DNA of 37,304 bases from an uncultured Collinsella sp. (GCA_900543845.1 UQTD01000010.1:1-37304); one strand, 5' to 3'; shown: positions 21,778 to 30,625, counted from the first letter of the stretch. Program-made: numbers and translations. The notes: generated from the sequence alone by a model not told the origin.

Positions 21778-23853
21778 TTACTTGGCGCGGCCCTCCTCAT
21801 AGCGCTCGACCAGTTTGGCCTGAACGTCATAGGGAACCTGCTCGTAGCCAGCAGGCTTCATGGTAAAGTCACCCGTGCCGCGCGTGATAGAGCGCAGGCG
21901 CGTCGAATAATCCGTCAGCTCTGCCAGCGGCGCCTGGGCAATGACCACGGTGTCGCCGCGCTCATCGGTCTCCATGCCCGTCACGCGACCGCGCGATGCC
22001 GAGATGTCGCCCATCACGGCGCCGGCGTAGCTCTCGGGGATAGTCACCGTGATTTCCTCGATGGGCTCCAGCACCACCGGGTCGGCATCGGCGCATGCCT
22101 TGCGCAGGCCGATGCGAGCCGCCGCGCGGAACGCCATCTCGTTGGAGTCGACGCTGTGATACGAGCCGTCGTACACAGCCACGCGAATGCCCGTGAGCGG
22201 GTAGCCGGCAATGATGCCGTCCTTCATGGTCTCCTGGACGCCCTTGTCCACGGCGGGAATCAGCGAGCGCGGAATACGGCCGCCTACGACCTCGTCCACA
22301 AACTCATAGCCGTCGCTCGTACCGTCGGGCCCAATGAGCGGCTCCACGCGCAGCCAGCAGTCGCCGTACTGACCGGCGCCGCCTGTCTGCTTCTTGTGGC
22401 GGCCCTGAGCGCTTGCCGTGCGGCGGATGGTCTCGCGATACGGAATGCGGATCGGAACGCTCTTTGCCGCGACCTTGGTGCGGTCCTCCAAACGGTTGAG
22501 CAGAACCGAAACCTGCGCCTCGCCCACCGCCGAGATGATGGTCTGCCCGGTCTCCTCGTCGCGGTCGATGCTCATGGTCGGATCGGCCTTGCAGGCCTTC
22601 TCGATAAACGTGTAGAGCTTTTCCTCGTCGCCGCGGTTCTCGGCCTCAATGGCGATGCGGTACTGCGAGTTGGGGAACTTAAACGCCGCAGCCTCGACCT
22701 TGCCGGTAATCGAGAGCGTATCGCCCGTCTCGGCCGCCAGCTTGGGCGCCACGATGATATCGCCGGCATAGGCGTGACCGACCTCGGTCATGTCGCGGCC
22801 GCACATCACATACAGGTGAGCCAGACGCTCGCCCTTGCGCGTACGTGCATTGATCAGCTCAAGGCCCGGCTCAAGCGTGCCTGTCAGCACCTTGATAAAG
22901 CTGATGCGACCCTGCTGCGGATCGGCCAGCGTTTTAAACACAAATGCCACCGGACGGTCATCGTCACTCGAGATCTTGAGCGAGTCGCCGTCGATGAGCG
23001 GCATCTCACCGTAGTCCGTCGGCACCGGGAAGTACGTGGCGATGTCGTCCATCAGCGAGTTGACGCCCTGCTCCTTAATGCAATCGCCCGCAAAGACCGG
23101 CACAAAGATGCGCTCGGCGATCGCCTTGGACAACAAGCCCTCAAGCTCCTCCTGCGTCAGCGTCTCTTCGCCTTCCAGGTACTTCATCATCAGCTCATCG
23201 TCGGCCTCGGCCACCAGCTCGCACAGATGGTCGTGGGCTTCCTCGGCCTGGGCACGATACTCCTCGGGGATCTCCGACTCAACTGCCTCGGCGCCGTTGC
23301 AGTGGCGCGCCTTCATACGCACCAGGTCGATAATGCCATCAAAGTCCTCGCCCTCGCCCCAGGGGAGGGTCACGGCACCCAAACGCGTACCAAAACGTTC
23401 CTGCAGCAGGCCCATCGTGGTCGTAAAGCTGGCCTCGGGACGCGACAGGCGGTTTACGAATACCGCGCGCGCCAGGCGCAGGTCCTCGGCGGCGTACCAA
23501 AGCTTAACCGTCGTCGGCTGCGGGCCGGCCTCGGCGTCGACCACGAACAGCGCCGTCTCGCAGACGCTCATCGCGGCAAAGGCGTCGCCGATAAAATCGG
23601 GGTAGCACGGGGCATCGAGCACGTTGATGCGGGCGCCCTTCCAATCGATCGGCGCGATGGTCGTCGAGATGGAGAATGAACGCTTGACCTCTTCAGGGTC
23701 ATAGTCGAGCGTGGGCTTGGTGCCGTCGTGGCCGCCCAGGCGGGCGGTCTTACCGGAAAGGTGGAGCATGGCCTCGGCGAGTGAAGTCTTGCCCACCCCG
23801 CCTTGGCCTACGAGCACCACGTTCCTTACGTTGCCGGTCTTGGGAGCACCCAT
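21778..23853 (-). CDS. Elongation factor G-like protein with altered GTPase motifs
   Basis: A 691-residue protein with the five-domain layout of EF-G, close to the EF-G-2/FusA2 side branch and not the canonical translocase. The P-loop GQGGVGKTS (16-24) is intact. The G3 motif is DAPCYPDF (80-87) where EF-G has DTPGHVDF, so the Gly of DxxG is Cys and the catalytic His is Tyr. The G4 motif is NRLS (134-137) instead of NKMD. Domain IV has RHKKQTGGAGQYGDCWLRVE, and the C-terminal domain has MGDISASRGRVTGMETDERG. AAGGAGG before 23853 fixes the start. Its role may be regulatory or stress related rather than in normal elongation; binding and hydrolysis of GTP are uncertain. Confidence 0.9.
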   Translation of the reverse strand: MGAPKTGNVRNVVLVGQGGVGKTSLAEAMLHLSGKTARLGGHDGTKPTLDYDPEEVKRSFSISTTIAPIDWKGARINVLDAPCYPDFIGDAFAAMSVCETALFVVDAEAGPQPTTVKLWYAAEDLRLARAVFVNRLSRPEASFTTTMGLLQERFGTRLGAVTLPWGEGEDFDGIIDLVRMKARHCNGAEAVESEIPEEYRAQAEEAHDHLCELVAEADDELMMKYLEGEETLTQEELEGLLSKAIAERIFVPVFAGDCIKEQGVNSLMDDIATYFPVPTDYGEMPLIDGDSLKISSDDDRPVAFVFKTLADPQQGRISFIKVLTGTLEPGLELINARTRKGERLAHLYVMCGRDMTEVGHAYAGDIIVAPKLAAETGDTLSITGKVEAAAFKFPNSQYRIAIEAENRGDEEKLYTFIEKACKADPTMSIDRDEETGQTIISAVGEAQVSVLLNRLEDRTKVAAKSVPIRIPYRETIRRTASAQGRHKKQTGGAGQYGDCWLRVEPLIGPDGTSDGYEFVDEVVGGRIPRSLIPAVDKGVQETMKDGIIAGYPLTGIRVAVYDGSYHSVDSNEMAFRAAARIGLRKACADADPVVLEPIEEITVTIPESYAGAVMGDISASRGRVTGMETDERGDTVVIAQAPLAELTDYSTRLRSITRGTGDFTMKPAGYEQVPYDVQAKLVERYEEGRAK

Positions 23854-24086
23854 GATGACCTCCTTGCAGGGTCGCGCGCGATGCGCGACGCCAACGGGGA
23901 GAGTTCGCGGTCGATGCCGTCCCGGGAGCAGCATGGTCGGCAGCCGAGCCGACTCACCCTCCAAATGTCCTATGCCACCACCCTACCCTTGCAGTCGCCT
24001 GTCCATGCAGACCTTTCGGCACGCGTATGGATACGGGCGGCGAGAGGAGGGGGCGAGCTTGCAAGGCGATTATTGACCCCGCGGAT

Positions 24087-24129
24087 GCAAATAAAATGCC
24101 GCCCCAGGCCGTAAGACTTGCGGCGGCAT
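24087..24129 (-). terminator. Terminator after the amino-acid ABC operon
   Basis: ATGCCGCC (24096-24103) pairs with GGCGGCAT (24122-24129). Read on the minus strand it is followed by TTTTATTTG, a good T tail. The remaining roughly 230 bp up to the EF-G-like start hold no gene that I can support. Confidence 0.8.
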
Positions 24130-24162
24130 CACCTCAATAAGCAGTTGAGTAAATAGCTGAGC

Positions 24163-24927
24163 CTATCCCTCGATACGGCTCAAGAACTCACGGGTGCGCT
24201 GCTCGCGCGGATGGTCGATGACCTGCTCGGCAGGACCCTCCTCGACAATACGGCCGCCGTCCATAAAGACCACGCGGTCGGCAACGTCGCGGGCAAACTG
24301 CATCGCGTGCGTCACGATCACCATCGTCATATTCTGCGCGGCCAGATCCTTGATGACGCGCAGCACCTCAGCCGTCAGCTCTGGATCGAGCGCCGAGGTC
24401 GGCTCATCAAAGAACAAGATTTCCGGGTCGAGCGCCAGGGCGCGGGCAATACTCACGCGCTGCTGCTGACCGCCCGAAAGCTCGCAGGGCACCTTGTTCT
24501 CGTTACCCGTAAGTCCCATCTGTGCAATAAGCTCGTGTGCGCGGGCCTCCGCCTGCTCGCGCGGGCGCTTAAGCACGCGGATCGGTGCATCGGTAATGTT
24601 TTTCATCACGGTATAGTGCGGGAACAGATTGTAGTTCTGAAACACCAGGCCAAATCGCGAGCGCGCCTGCTTGGGCACGTCGCCTTTCGCATATACCGCA
24701 CCCGACCCCGCATCCGTCGCGACGGCAAGGTCGCCAAACGAGAGCGAGCCACCGTCGAGCGTCTCGAGCAGCGTGGCGCAGCGCAGCAGCGTGGACTTAC
24801 CGCCGCCCGAAGGCCCGATAATCGCCACGACCTCGCCACGCTTGACCTCGAGCGAGATATCCTTGAGTACCTCATTGCCGCCAAACGCCTTACGCGCGTT
24901 CGATATATTCATTACCGTTCCGGACAC
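24163..24927 (-). CDS. Amino-acid ABC importer, ATP-binding protein
   Basis: A 254-residue ATPase of the polar amino-acid uptake type (GlnQ/HisP group). Walker A is GPSGGGKST, the Q-loop is LVFQNYNLFPHYTVMKNI, the signature is LSGGQQQRVSIARAL, Walker B is ILFFDEPTSALDPE, and the H-loop is VTHAMQFA. All catalytic residues are present. I chose the GTG at 24927 because GGAGG lies five bases upstream; the ATG at 24939 precedes that site and the ATG at 24912 has a poorer one. It is the third gene of a binding-protein, permease, ATPase operon, 38 bp after the permease. Confidence 0.95.
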   Translation of the reverse strand: MSGTVMNISNARKAFGGNEVLKDISLEVKRGEVVAIIGPSGGGKSTLLRCATLLETLDGGSLSFGDLAVATDAGSGAVYAKGDVPKQARSRFGLVFQNYNLFPHYTVMKNITDAPIRVLKRPREQAEARAHELIAQMGLTGNENKVPCELSGGQQQRVSIARALALDPEILFFDEPTSALDPELTAEVLRVIKDLAAQNMTMVIVTHAMQFARDVADRVVFMDGGRIVEEGPAEQVIDHPREQRTREFLSRIEG

Positions 24928-24965
24928 GGGAACCTCCATGTGTTTGAAAAGCACGACGGAACAGG

Positions 24966-25619
24966 CTAGTCGTGGTAGTAGTCAAGTCGCTTCTCGGCGG
25001 CGCCCAGCAGCATCTCGACGACGAAGTTAAAGACCCAGTAGATCAGCGCCGCGATTGCAAACGGCACCATGCTCACCTGCGAGGCAACCAGCGCCTTGGC
25101 GGTCGAGAACATCTCACCCACGCCGATGGCGAACGCCAGCGACGTGTCCTTGACCAGTGTGATGATCTCGTTGCCCATCGCCGGCAAAATGCGCTTGGCG
25201 ACCTGCGGCATCACGATATACAGAAACGTCTGTATGCGCGAGTAACCCAACACCTCGGCAGCCTCGTATTGACCGCGCGGAATGGACTGCAGGCCCGAGC
25301 GATAGATCTCGGCAAAGTAGCCGGCGTAGTTGATGATGAACGCCACGACGCACGCCGTCCACTTGGAATCGGGAGTGAGCGAAATGCCAAACACGTAGTA
25401 CGGGGCAAAGTAGATGGCAAACATCTGCAGCATGAGCGGCGTGCCGCGCATGACCGAGATATAGATGCGCGCGATCCAGCGAAGCGGCGCGATTTTGCTC
25501 ATGCGCATAAACGCCACGGGGATTCCCACCGGAATCGACCCCAGCAGCGTCAGCACAAACAACTGCAAACTGACCAAGAAACCCTGGCCAAGCATCTGTG
25601 TCATGACCTGAATAGACAT
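24966..25619 (-). CDS. Amino-acid ABC importer, permease
   Basis: A 217-residue permease of the His/Glu/Gln/Arg/opine three-TM family with about five membrane segments. The C-terminal cytoplasmic EAA loop reads YEAAEVLGYSRIQTFLYIVM, then PQVAKRILPAMGNEIITLVK, matching the family, and DTSLAFAIGVGEMF follows. The ATG at 25619 overlaps the TAA stop of the binding-protein gene (TAATG), so translation is coupled. As only one permease gene is present, it probably acts as a homodimer. Confidence 0.96.
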   Translation of the reverse strand: MSIQVMTQMLGQGFLVSLQLFVLTLLGSIPVGIPVAFMRMSKIAPLRWIARIYISVMRGTPLMLQMFAIYFAPYYVFGISLTPDSKWTACVVAFIINYAGYFAEIYRSGLQSIPRGQYEAAEVLGYSRIQTFLYIVMPQVAKRILPAMGNEIITLVKDTSLAFAIGVGEMFSTAKALVASQVSMVPFAIAALIYWVFNFVVEMLLGAAEKRLDYYHD

Positions 25620-26479
25620 TACTTGAGCACCCAATTATCGAAAGATAGACCATAGCTTGAATACTTGTCGCACAGGTCCTTAACCGTGCCGTCCTCGTAG
25701 AGCGCCTTGAGCGACTCGGTCACGGCGTCGGCCGACTTGGTGTCGCCCTTCTTAAAGCCGACGGCGTAGTGCTCGCTGGACAGCGGCTCATCAAGCTGCG
25801 TATAGGCATCGGGCTTGGCGGCAAGCTGATACTGGGCAATCGAAAGGTCACAAGCCACGGCATCGACCGCGCCGCTCTCGAGCTGCATAAAGGCCGTGTT
25901 GTACTCGCCGATCGTGTCGAGCGTGGCAAACGTCGCCGCCAGATCCTTCTGGTCACCCTCAAGCACGTCCTGCGCAGCGGAATCAGTCTGGGTAATCACA
26001 GTCTTGCCGGCAAGATCGTCCCAGCCCTTGATGCCCGCATCCTTCTTGACCACCAGCACCTGCTCGTTGAGCATGTACGGCTCGGAGAACGTGTAGTCGT
26101 CCTCACGGCCCTCCATGGTAAAGCCGTTCCAGATGCAGTTGATGGCGCCCGAGTTAAGCAGCGTGTCCTTGGCATCCCAATCGATGGCCTCGTATTTGAC
26201 CTCCCAGCCCTGCTTATCGGCAACAGCCTTGGCAAGATCGAGATCAAATCCGGTGTACTCGCCATCGTCGCCCACAAAGCCGTACGGAGGATAGGACTTA
26301 TCAAAGCCCACCACGAGCTTCTTGGACTCCGCAGCGCCCTTCACATCCTTGGCCGCGGCAGAGCCAGCAGCGGAGCCCTTGCCGGCACCACCGCCGCAAC
26401 CGACAAGACCAAGGCCAAGCACCGTGGCGAGCGAGCCGGCTAGACCAACAAACTGACGACGAGACATATCGGTATTCAT
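25619..26479 (-). CDS. Amino-acid ABC importer, substrate-binding lipoprotein
   Basis: A 286-residue extracellular solute-binding protein, family 3. The N-terminus MNTDMSRRQFVGLAG has a twin-arginine motif (SRRQF), and LGLVGC supplies a lipobox with Cys28, so it is probably a Tat-exported lipoprotein. The mature part has VVGFDKSYPPYGFVGDDGEY, GFDLDLAKAVADKQGW, NCIWNGFTMEGRED and TFSEPYM, the usual amino-acid binding signature. The ligand, a polar amino acid or cystine, cannot be set from sequence. AAGGGGG before 26479 fixes the start over an upstream ATG. It leads the importer operon, which has a promoter at 26499-26534. Confidence 0.95.
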   Translation of the reverse strand: MNTDMSRRQFVGLAGSLATVLGLGLVGCGGGAGKGSAAGSAAAKDVKGAAESKKLVVGFDKSYPPYGFVGDDGEYTGFDLDLAKAVADKQGWEVKYEAIDWDAKDTLLNSGAINCIWNGFTMEGREDDYTFSEPYMLNEQVLVVKKDAGIKGWDDLAGKTVITQTDSAAQDVLEGDQKDLAATFATLDTIGEYNTAFMQLESGAVDAVACDLSIAQYQLAAKPDAYTQLDEPLSSEHYAVGFKKGDTKSADAVTESLKALYEDGTVKDLCDKYSSYGLSFDNWVLK

Positions 26480-26498
26480 GGTATTCCCCCTTGATGGC

Positions 26499-26534
26499 AC
26501 TTTAGTTAAGTAAAGTGAGTCATGTAACGTTCAG
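26499..26534 (-). promoter_or_regulatory. Amino-acid ABC operon promoter with palindromic operator
   Basis: On the minus strand CTGAAC (26529-26534), a 16-bp spacer and TACTTA (26507-26512) form a promoter. The 18-bp palindrome ACTTTACTTAACTAAAGT (26499-26516) covers the -10. Sequence, spacing and position match the ilvE promoter. A further half site, ACTTTAG, lies at 26543-26549. Confidence 0.55.
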
Positions 26535-26571
26535 AATCATACACTTTAGCGTGATAGAGCACAAGATGAGT

Positions 26572-26710
26572 TTGCCCGCCGCGCGAGGGGTGCGGGGGTT
26601 AAGTTTCCTGCTCTACAGTCCTGCTCACGACGGAGGCCACATTAAGTGGCCTCCTGTTCGTGCGGAACTCGCGATAAACTTAACCCCCGCACCCCTCGCG
26701 CGGCGGGCAA
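26572..26710. repeat. 139-bp long inverted repeat with perfect 35-bp arms
   Basis: The arms start TTGCCCGCCGCGCGAGGGG at 26572-26606 and are perfectly complementary to 26676-26710. The 69-nt centre has its own stem, GGAGGCCAC/GTGGCCTCC, around ATTAA. It lies between two divergent genes (binding protein and RlmD), where no terminator is needed. The size equals that of the palindrome at 2019-2156 while the sequence differs. Confidence 0.85.
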
Positions 26711-26818
26711 CCGTCGTTGGACTTATCACTGACACCAATAAACCGCTTGCATATCGTCTGTTGGCCTGGCACGGTACAATGCTTGTAGCTTTAAATTTAT
26801 AAATTAGTGGGGTTATCG

Positions 26819-28255
26819 ATGGCAGAATCTCGTGCGGAGCGTAGGGCTCGTCGTGCTTTAGTGGAGGCGGCTGAGGGGTCGAAGGAGGAGAAATCTTCTA
26901 CGAAATCCAAGTCTTCTAAAGCTGCAAAAAGCAAGTCGGCTAAGGCCAAGCGTCCCGGCTCTCGTCGGAACGAGGATAAGGCATCTCAAACTCGCTCCAA
27001 GCGCTCGCATAAAGATCGGGTTTCGTCTGCGCGTAAGGCTGTGGACCCCAAGTCTCCTTGTTCCATCATGAAAGCTTGCGGTGGGTGCACGGCGCTCAAT
27101 CGTCCTTATAAGAAGCAGCTCGCCGCCAAGCAGGCTGCTATGGAGGAGCTTTTTGCTGCTCTTTGCGAGCGTGAGGGTATTAGCGTCGACCCCATTCGCG
27201 GTATGGGCGTCACCCTGGGCGACCCGGGCAAATATCCTGCGCCGCGTGGCTTTCGTCATAAGGCTGCCACTCCCTTTGCTCCCGGTAAGGAGGGCGCTGT
27301 CCGTTGCGGTTTCTTTGAGCGCGGCACGCACAAGATCGTTGCCGTACCCGAATGCCCCGTCGAGGCACCGGGCGCCCGACAAATTCTTAACGGCATCGCG
27401 CGTGAAGCTGAGCGCCTGCACATTCCCGCCTTTAACGAGGACAAGCATCTGGGCTTGCTCCGCTATGCCGTCGTCCGCTGCGGTTGGCGTACCGACCAGG
27501 TCATGGTTACGCTCGTGACCGCCCAGCGTGACTTACCGCATGCGCAGGAGTTCTTTGAAGCCGTGGCGGCACTCGATCCGCATATCGTCACCGTTGCCCA
27601 AAATATCAATGGCCGTCCCGGTAACGCCATCTTGGGCGAGGAGACTCGTATCGTCTATGGCGCCGAGTGCATGCGCGACCAGCTGCTCGGTTGCGAATTC
27701 GATATCTCCCCCACCGCGTTCTATCAGACCAATCCGCAGCAGACCGAGCAGCTCTATCAGCTCGCGATTGACGGCATGGACCTGCAGCAGGGCGACGTAC
27801 TCATGGATGCCTATTGCGGTAGCGGAACTATCGGCCTGTGCGCAGCTAAAGATGCCCAGAACAAGGGGATCGGCATTATGCTGCTCGGCGTAGAGCGCAA
27901 CCCGGCGGGCATTGCCGACGCACGCCGCAATGCCGAGCTCAACGGCCTCACCCGCAGCGCTTGGTTTATGGCCGACGATGCCACCGATTACATCCTAGAT
28001 GCCGCCGACAACAACGAGCAGATCGATGTCCTTTCCATCGACCCGCCGCGTGCCGGCTCCACCCCCGAGTTCCTCGAAGCTGCCTGCGCACTTAAGCCGC
28101 GCCGCATCACCTATATCAGCTGCAACCCCGTGACCCAAGAGCGCGACCTGCACCAGCTCCTCGACGGAGGCTATCGCCTGCTCAAGATCACGCCAGTCGA
28201 CATGTTCCCCCATACCGACCACACCGAAACCGTAGCGGTCCTCGAACGCCGCTAA
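26819..28255 (+). CDS. rlmD: 23S rRNA (uracil-C5)-methyltransferase, RlmD type
   Basis: A 478-residue SAM-dependent RNA methyltransferase of the RumA/TrmA family that makes 5-methyluridine in 23S rRNA, U1939 in the E. coli enzyme. Four cysteines for a 4Fe-4S cluster are seen: Cys81, Cys87 and Cys90 in CSIMKACGGC, and Cys179 in PECPV. SAM binding is DAYCGSGTIGL; the catalytic Cys is in ITYISCNPVTQERDL, and SIDPPRAG is the conserved DPPR motif. Instead of an N-terminal TRAM domain it has a Lys/Ser/Ala/Arg-rich low-complexity tail of about 75 residues. The ATG at 26819 has TGGGG seven bases upstream; a GTG at 26807 overlaps it. TACAAT (26775-26780) is a likely -10. Target base could also be that of RlmC-type enzymes. 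Confidence 0.9.
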   Translation: MAESRAERRARRALVEAAEGSKEEKSSTKSKSSKAAKSKSAKAKRPGSRRNEDKASQTRSKRSHKDRVSSARKAVDPKSPCSIMKACGGCTALNRPYKKQLAAKQAAMEELFAALCEREGISVDPIRGMGVTLGDPGKYPAPRGFRHKAATPFAPGKEGAVRCGFFERGTHKIVAVPECPVEAPGARQILNGIAREAERLHIPAFNEDKHLGLLRYAVVRCGWRTDQVMVTLVTAQRDLPHAQEFFEAVAALDPHIVTVAQNINGRPGNAILGEETRIVYGAECMRDQLLGCEFDISPTAFYQTNPQQTEQLYQLAIDGMDLQQGDVLMDAYCGSGTIGLCAAKDAQNKGIGIMLLGVERNPAGIADARRNAELNGLTRSAWFMADDATDYILDAADNNEQIDVLSIDPPRAGSTPEFLEAACALKPRRITYISCNPVTQERDLHQLLDGGYRLLKITPVDMFPHTDHTETVAVLERR

Positions 28256-28283
28256 CCAACCTTAGTAGATTTTTGGAACAAGA

Positions 28284-28316
28284 AAGGGGGCGACCCGTCT
28301 GGGCCGCCCCCTTCGC
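28284..28316. terminator. Bidirectional terminator between rlmD and the PHP gene
   Basis: AAGGGGGCG (28284-28292) pairs with CGCCCCCTT (28305-28313) with more GC pairing inside. It separates two convergent genes. Confidence 0.82.
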
Positions 28317-28333
28317 TTGGTTTAAAAATTCCG

Positions 28334-29155
28334 CTATATCCCCTTGCGCAGGTCGCACACGCCGGCTGCCGCCATCTCGCGCAGCAGCGTCTCGCGATCG
28401 CGCGTCACGATCAGATCCAACGGGAAGTGAATCTCGTCGAGCATCTTGCGAGCGTAATCGAGCTTACCAATTGCCATGCCAATGTGCGCATCGGTCGAAA
28501 CGCCAATGCCCACGCCCAGCTCGGCGCAGCGCTCGGCGATCTTGCGGCATACGACCCAATGCTCAGTGTCGACACCGTGTTCAAGACTATGGTTGTTGAT
28601 CTCGATAATCTTGTGCTTGGCCTTAGCCGCCAACAGCACCTCGTCGATATCGAACGGCACGCCCGAACGCCCCGTGTGACCCAGTATGAACACCTTGGGG
28701 TGCTCCAGGGCATTGATATACATCTCGGTCGTCTGGGCCAGCGTCGCGCCTTCAGCAATCTGCGGATTATGCACGCTCGCAACCAAATAATCCAAATTAC
28801 GCGTAACCAAATCGAACAGCGAATGCTGACGGCTGTACGAATCGCCGGCAATATCGAGCGTGACAGGAGTGTCCTCGCCAAACAGGCTTCCGTCCAGCGA
28901 AACGATATCGGCCTCGGCACCACGCAGCACCAGCACGCCGCTCCAAATGCGCGGCCAGATATCCTGGTTGATAAAGAACTGGTAACTGCGCAGGTCATTG
29001 GGGCAAGCCGTAACCATAGAGCTCAGATGGTCGGCAGATCCGAGCACCTGCAGGCCACGCTCTGCCGCCCAGTACACATTCTCCTCAATGGTCGAATATG
29101 CATGCGCAGAGAACATCGTATGGGTATGAATGTCACAAGAAAGCAGGTAGGGCAT
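28334..29155 (-). CDS. PHP-domain phosphoesterase, YcdX type
   Basis: A 273-residue metal-dependent phosphatase of the PHP superfamily. The first metal motif is CDIHTHTMFSAHAYST (7-22), followed by LGSADHLSSM, EADIVSLDGSLF, ASVHNP, ILGHTGRSG, EINNHSLEHG and STDAHIG. These supply the His and Asp ligands of the expected trinuclear site, as in YcdX. The physiological substrate of this branch is not known. AAGGAGA six bases before 29155 supports the start. The 165 bp upstream contain TACAAT (minus strand, 29298-29303), a possible -10, and an AACGGGG/CCCCGTT stem (29256-29286). Confidence 0.92.
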   Translation of the reverse strand: MPYLLSCDIHTHTMFSAHAYSTIEENVYWAAERGLQVLGSADHLSSMVTACPNDLRSYQFFINQDIWPRIWSGVLVLRGAEADIVSLDGSLFGEDTPVTLDIAGDSYSRQHSLFDLVTRNLDYLVASVHNPQIAEGATLAQTTEMYINALEHPKVFILGHTGRSGVPFDIDEVLLAAKAKHKIIEINNHSLEHGVDTEHWVVCRKIAERCAELGVGIGVSTDAHIGMAIGKLDYARKMLDEIHFPLDLIVTRDRETLLREMAAAGVCDLRKGI

Positions 29156-29320
29156 CAGGTCTCCTTATCTGGCACGGCCGTCGCTTATATTCATTGTACG
29201 CATAGCCTTCGATAGTCGTAAAACCACTCCATCCCAAAGACACAACGTCCATGACAACGGGGTCCGGCTTAACACCAAACCCCGTTTCACGTAAAACATT
29301 GTAGGCAGAGCGCTTTACTT

Positions 29321-30505
29321 TTAACGATACTCGTCCGCCAACTGTTTCCAAGCGGGTAGCGAATTGATAATCGTTTCGTAACTCACGCAATAGCCCAGGC
29401 GGAACCAACCAGGCATACCAAAACTGTCCGAGGGAACCGCAAGCAACTCATACTTCTTTGCACGCTCGCAAAACGCATTCGCATCGGGTTCCAGCGCCTT
29501 CACCCACAGGTAGAACGCGCCATCCGGCTCAACATAGGTGTAGCCGTACTCCGCTAGTGCGTCGGTAAGCGCGGTGCGGTTGCGCGCATAGGCCTCGACA
29601 TCGCTCGGCTCATCGATGCAATCGATGATCACGCGCTGGAAGAGTGCCGGTGCGCATACAAAACCTAGCGTACGGGCAGCACCCGCAACAGCCGGCATCA
29701 GACGGGCAGCCTGCGGATTGGTGTTGGGAACCAAGATCCACCCCACGCGCTCGCCCGGCAGCGACAGCGACTTGGAATACGAGTAGCACACGATGGTGTG
29801 CTCGTAGATCGAGGGCACCCAAGGCACCTCGGCACCGTACACAATCTCGCGGTACGGCTCATCCGAGATGAGCATAATCGGATTCTCGGGATCGCGCTGA
29901 GCGTTGGCCTCGCGCAGAACATTGGCCAGTCGCGTCAGCGTGTCGCATGTATATACGGCACCGGTCGGATTGTTGGGAGAGTCGATGATGACGGCCGCCG
30001 TCTTATCGCTGATCGCCTTGAGCACGTTGTCCACGCTCAGCTGGAACGTATCTTCATCGGCGAGCGCCTCAACACACGTACAGCCGGCCTTCTCAATCCA
30101 AACGCGATACTCCGGAAAGTACGGGGCGATAACAATAACCTCGTCGCCCGGGTTCGTAACGGCGTTGAGCGTGCAGGTGAGCGAAGCCGCGGCACCCACC
30201 GTCATAAAGACGTCCTTACCCTCATAGTTCGTTCCAAAGCGGCGGTTGAGCGATTCGGCCACGGCTGCTCGACATTGCGGCAGGCCCGGAGCGGGGGTGT
30301 AGCCGTGCAACTGGTCACTCGGCAGCTCCAGGGCCTTCTTAATGGACTCCGCCACAGCAGCGGGTGCCGGAACGCTCGGATTGCCCAGCGAAAAATCAAA
30401 TACGTTTTCCGCACCGATCTGCGCCTTGCGCTCAAGGCCATAGCTAAAAATCTCACGGATGATGGAGCTTTCCGCACCGCGAGCATACATAGTTTCGTTG
30501 ATCAT
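29321..30505 (-). CDS. Class I/II PLP-dependent aminotransferase
   Basis: A 394-residue fold-type I aminotransferase of the aspartate-aminotransferase family. It has FDFSLGNPSVPAP near the N-terminus, GYTPAPGLPQCRAAVAESL, TVGAAASLTCTLNAVTNPGD, and IDSPNNPTGAVY with the conserved Asn. ISDEPYREIVYG supplies the Asp and Tyr, and CYSYSKSLSLPGERVGWI supplies the PLP lysine (SKSLSLPGER). It ends with FRLGYCVSYETI, whose Arg binds the substrate carboxylate. The substrate range is not evident. The ATG at 30505 has AAGGGG six bases upstream; a reading beginning at 30604 would run through a palindromic repeat and is unlikely. Confidence 0.94.
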   Translation of the reverse strand: MINETMYARGAESSIIREIFSYGLERKAQIGAENVFDFSLGNPSVPAPAAVAESIKKALELPSDQLHGYTPAPGLPQCRAAVAESLNRRFGTNYEGKDVFMTVGAAASLTCTLNAVTNPGDEVIVIAPYFPEYRVWIEKAGCTCVEALADEDTFQLSVDNVLKAISDKTAAVIIDSPNNPTGAVYTCDTLTRLANVLREANAQRDPENPIMLISDEPYREIVYGAEVPWVPSIYEHTIVCYSYSKSLSLPGERVGWILVPNTNPQAARLMPAVAGAARTLGFVCAPALFQRVIIDCIDEPSDVEAYARNRTALTDALAEYGYTYVEPDGAFYLWVKALEPDANAFCERAKKYELLAVPSDSFGMPGWFRLGYCVSYETIINSLPAWKQLADEYR

Positions 30506-30565
30506 CTGTTCCCCTTTCGCATAGGCGCTATTGTACGCTTTAGCCGAGCAAAGTGCCGCAGCAAT

Positions 30566-30625
30566 GTTGATTGGGGACAGACTTAAATGCGTGAAAACGC
30601 TCATTTAAGTCTGTCCCCAATCAAC
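30566..30625. repeat. GGGACAG-type palindrome with perfect 24-bp arms
   Basis: GTTGATTGGGGACAGACTTA onward (30566-30589) is perfectly complementary to 30602-30625, around a 12-nt centre with GCGTGAAAACGC. The arms carry GGGACAG, the core also found in the A, B and D palindromes. It lies between ftsH and the aminotransferase, whose own terminator and promoter are distinct from it. Confidence 0.8.

Noticed and set aside
22156..23679. Plus-strand frame of 507 codons opposite the EF-G-like gene
   Set aside because: Antisense shadow of a well-supported gene with AAGGAGG and full family motifs on the other strand.
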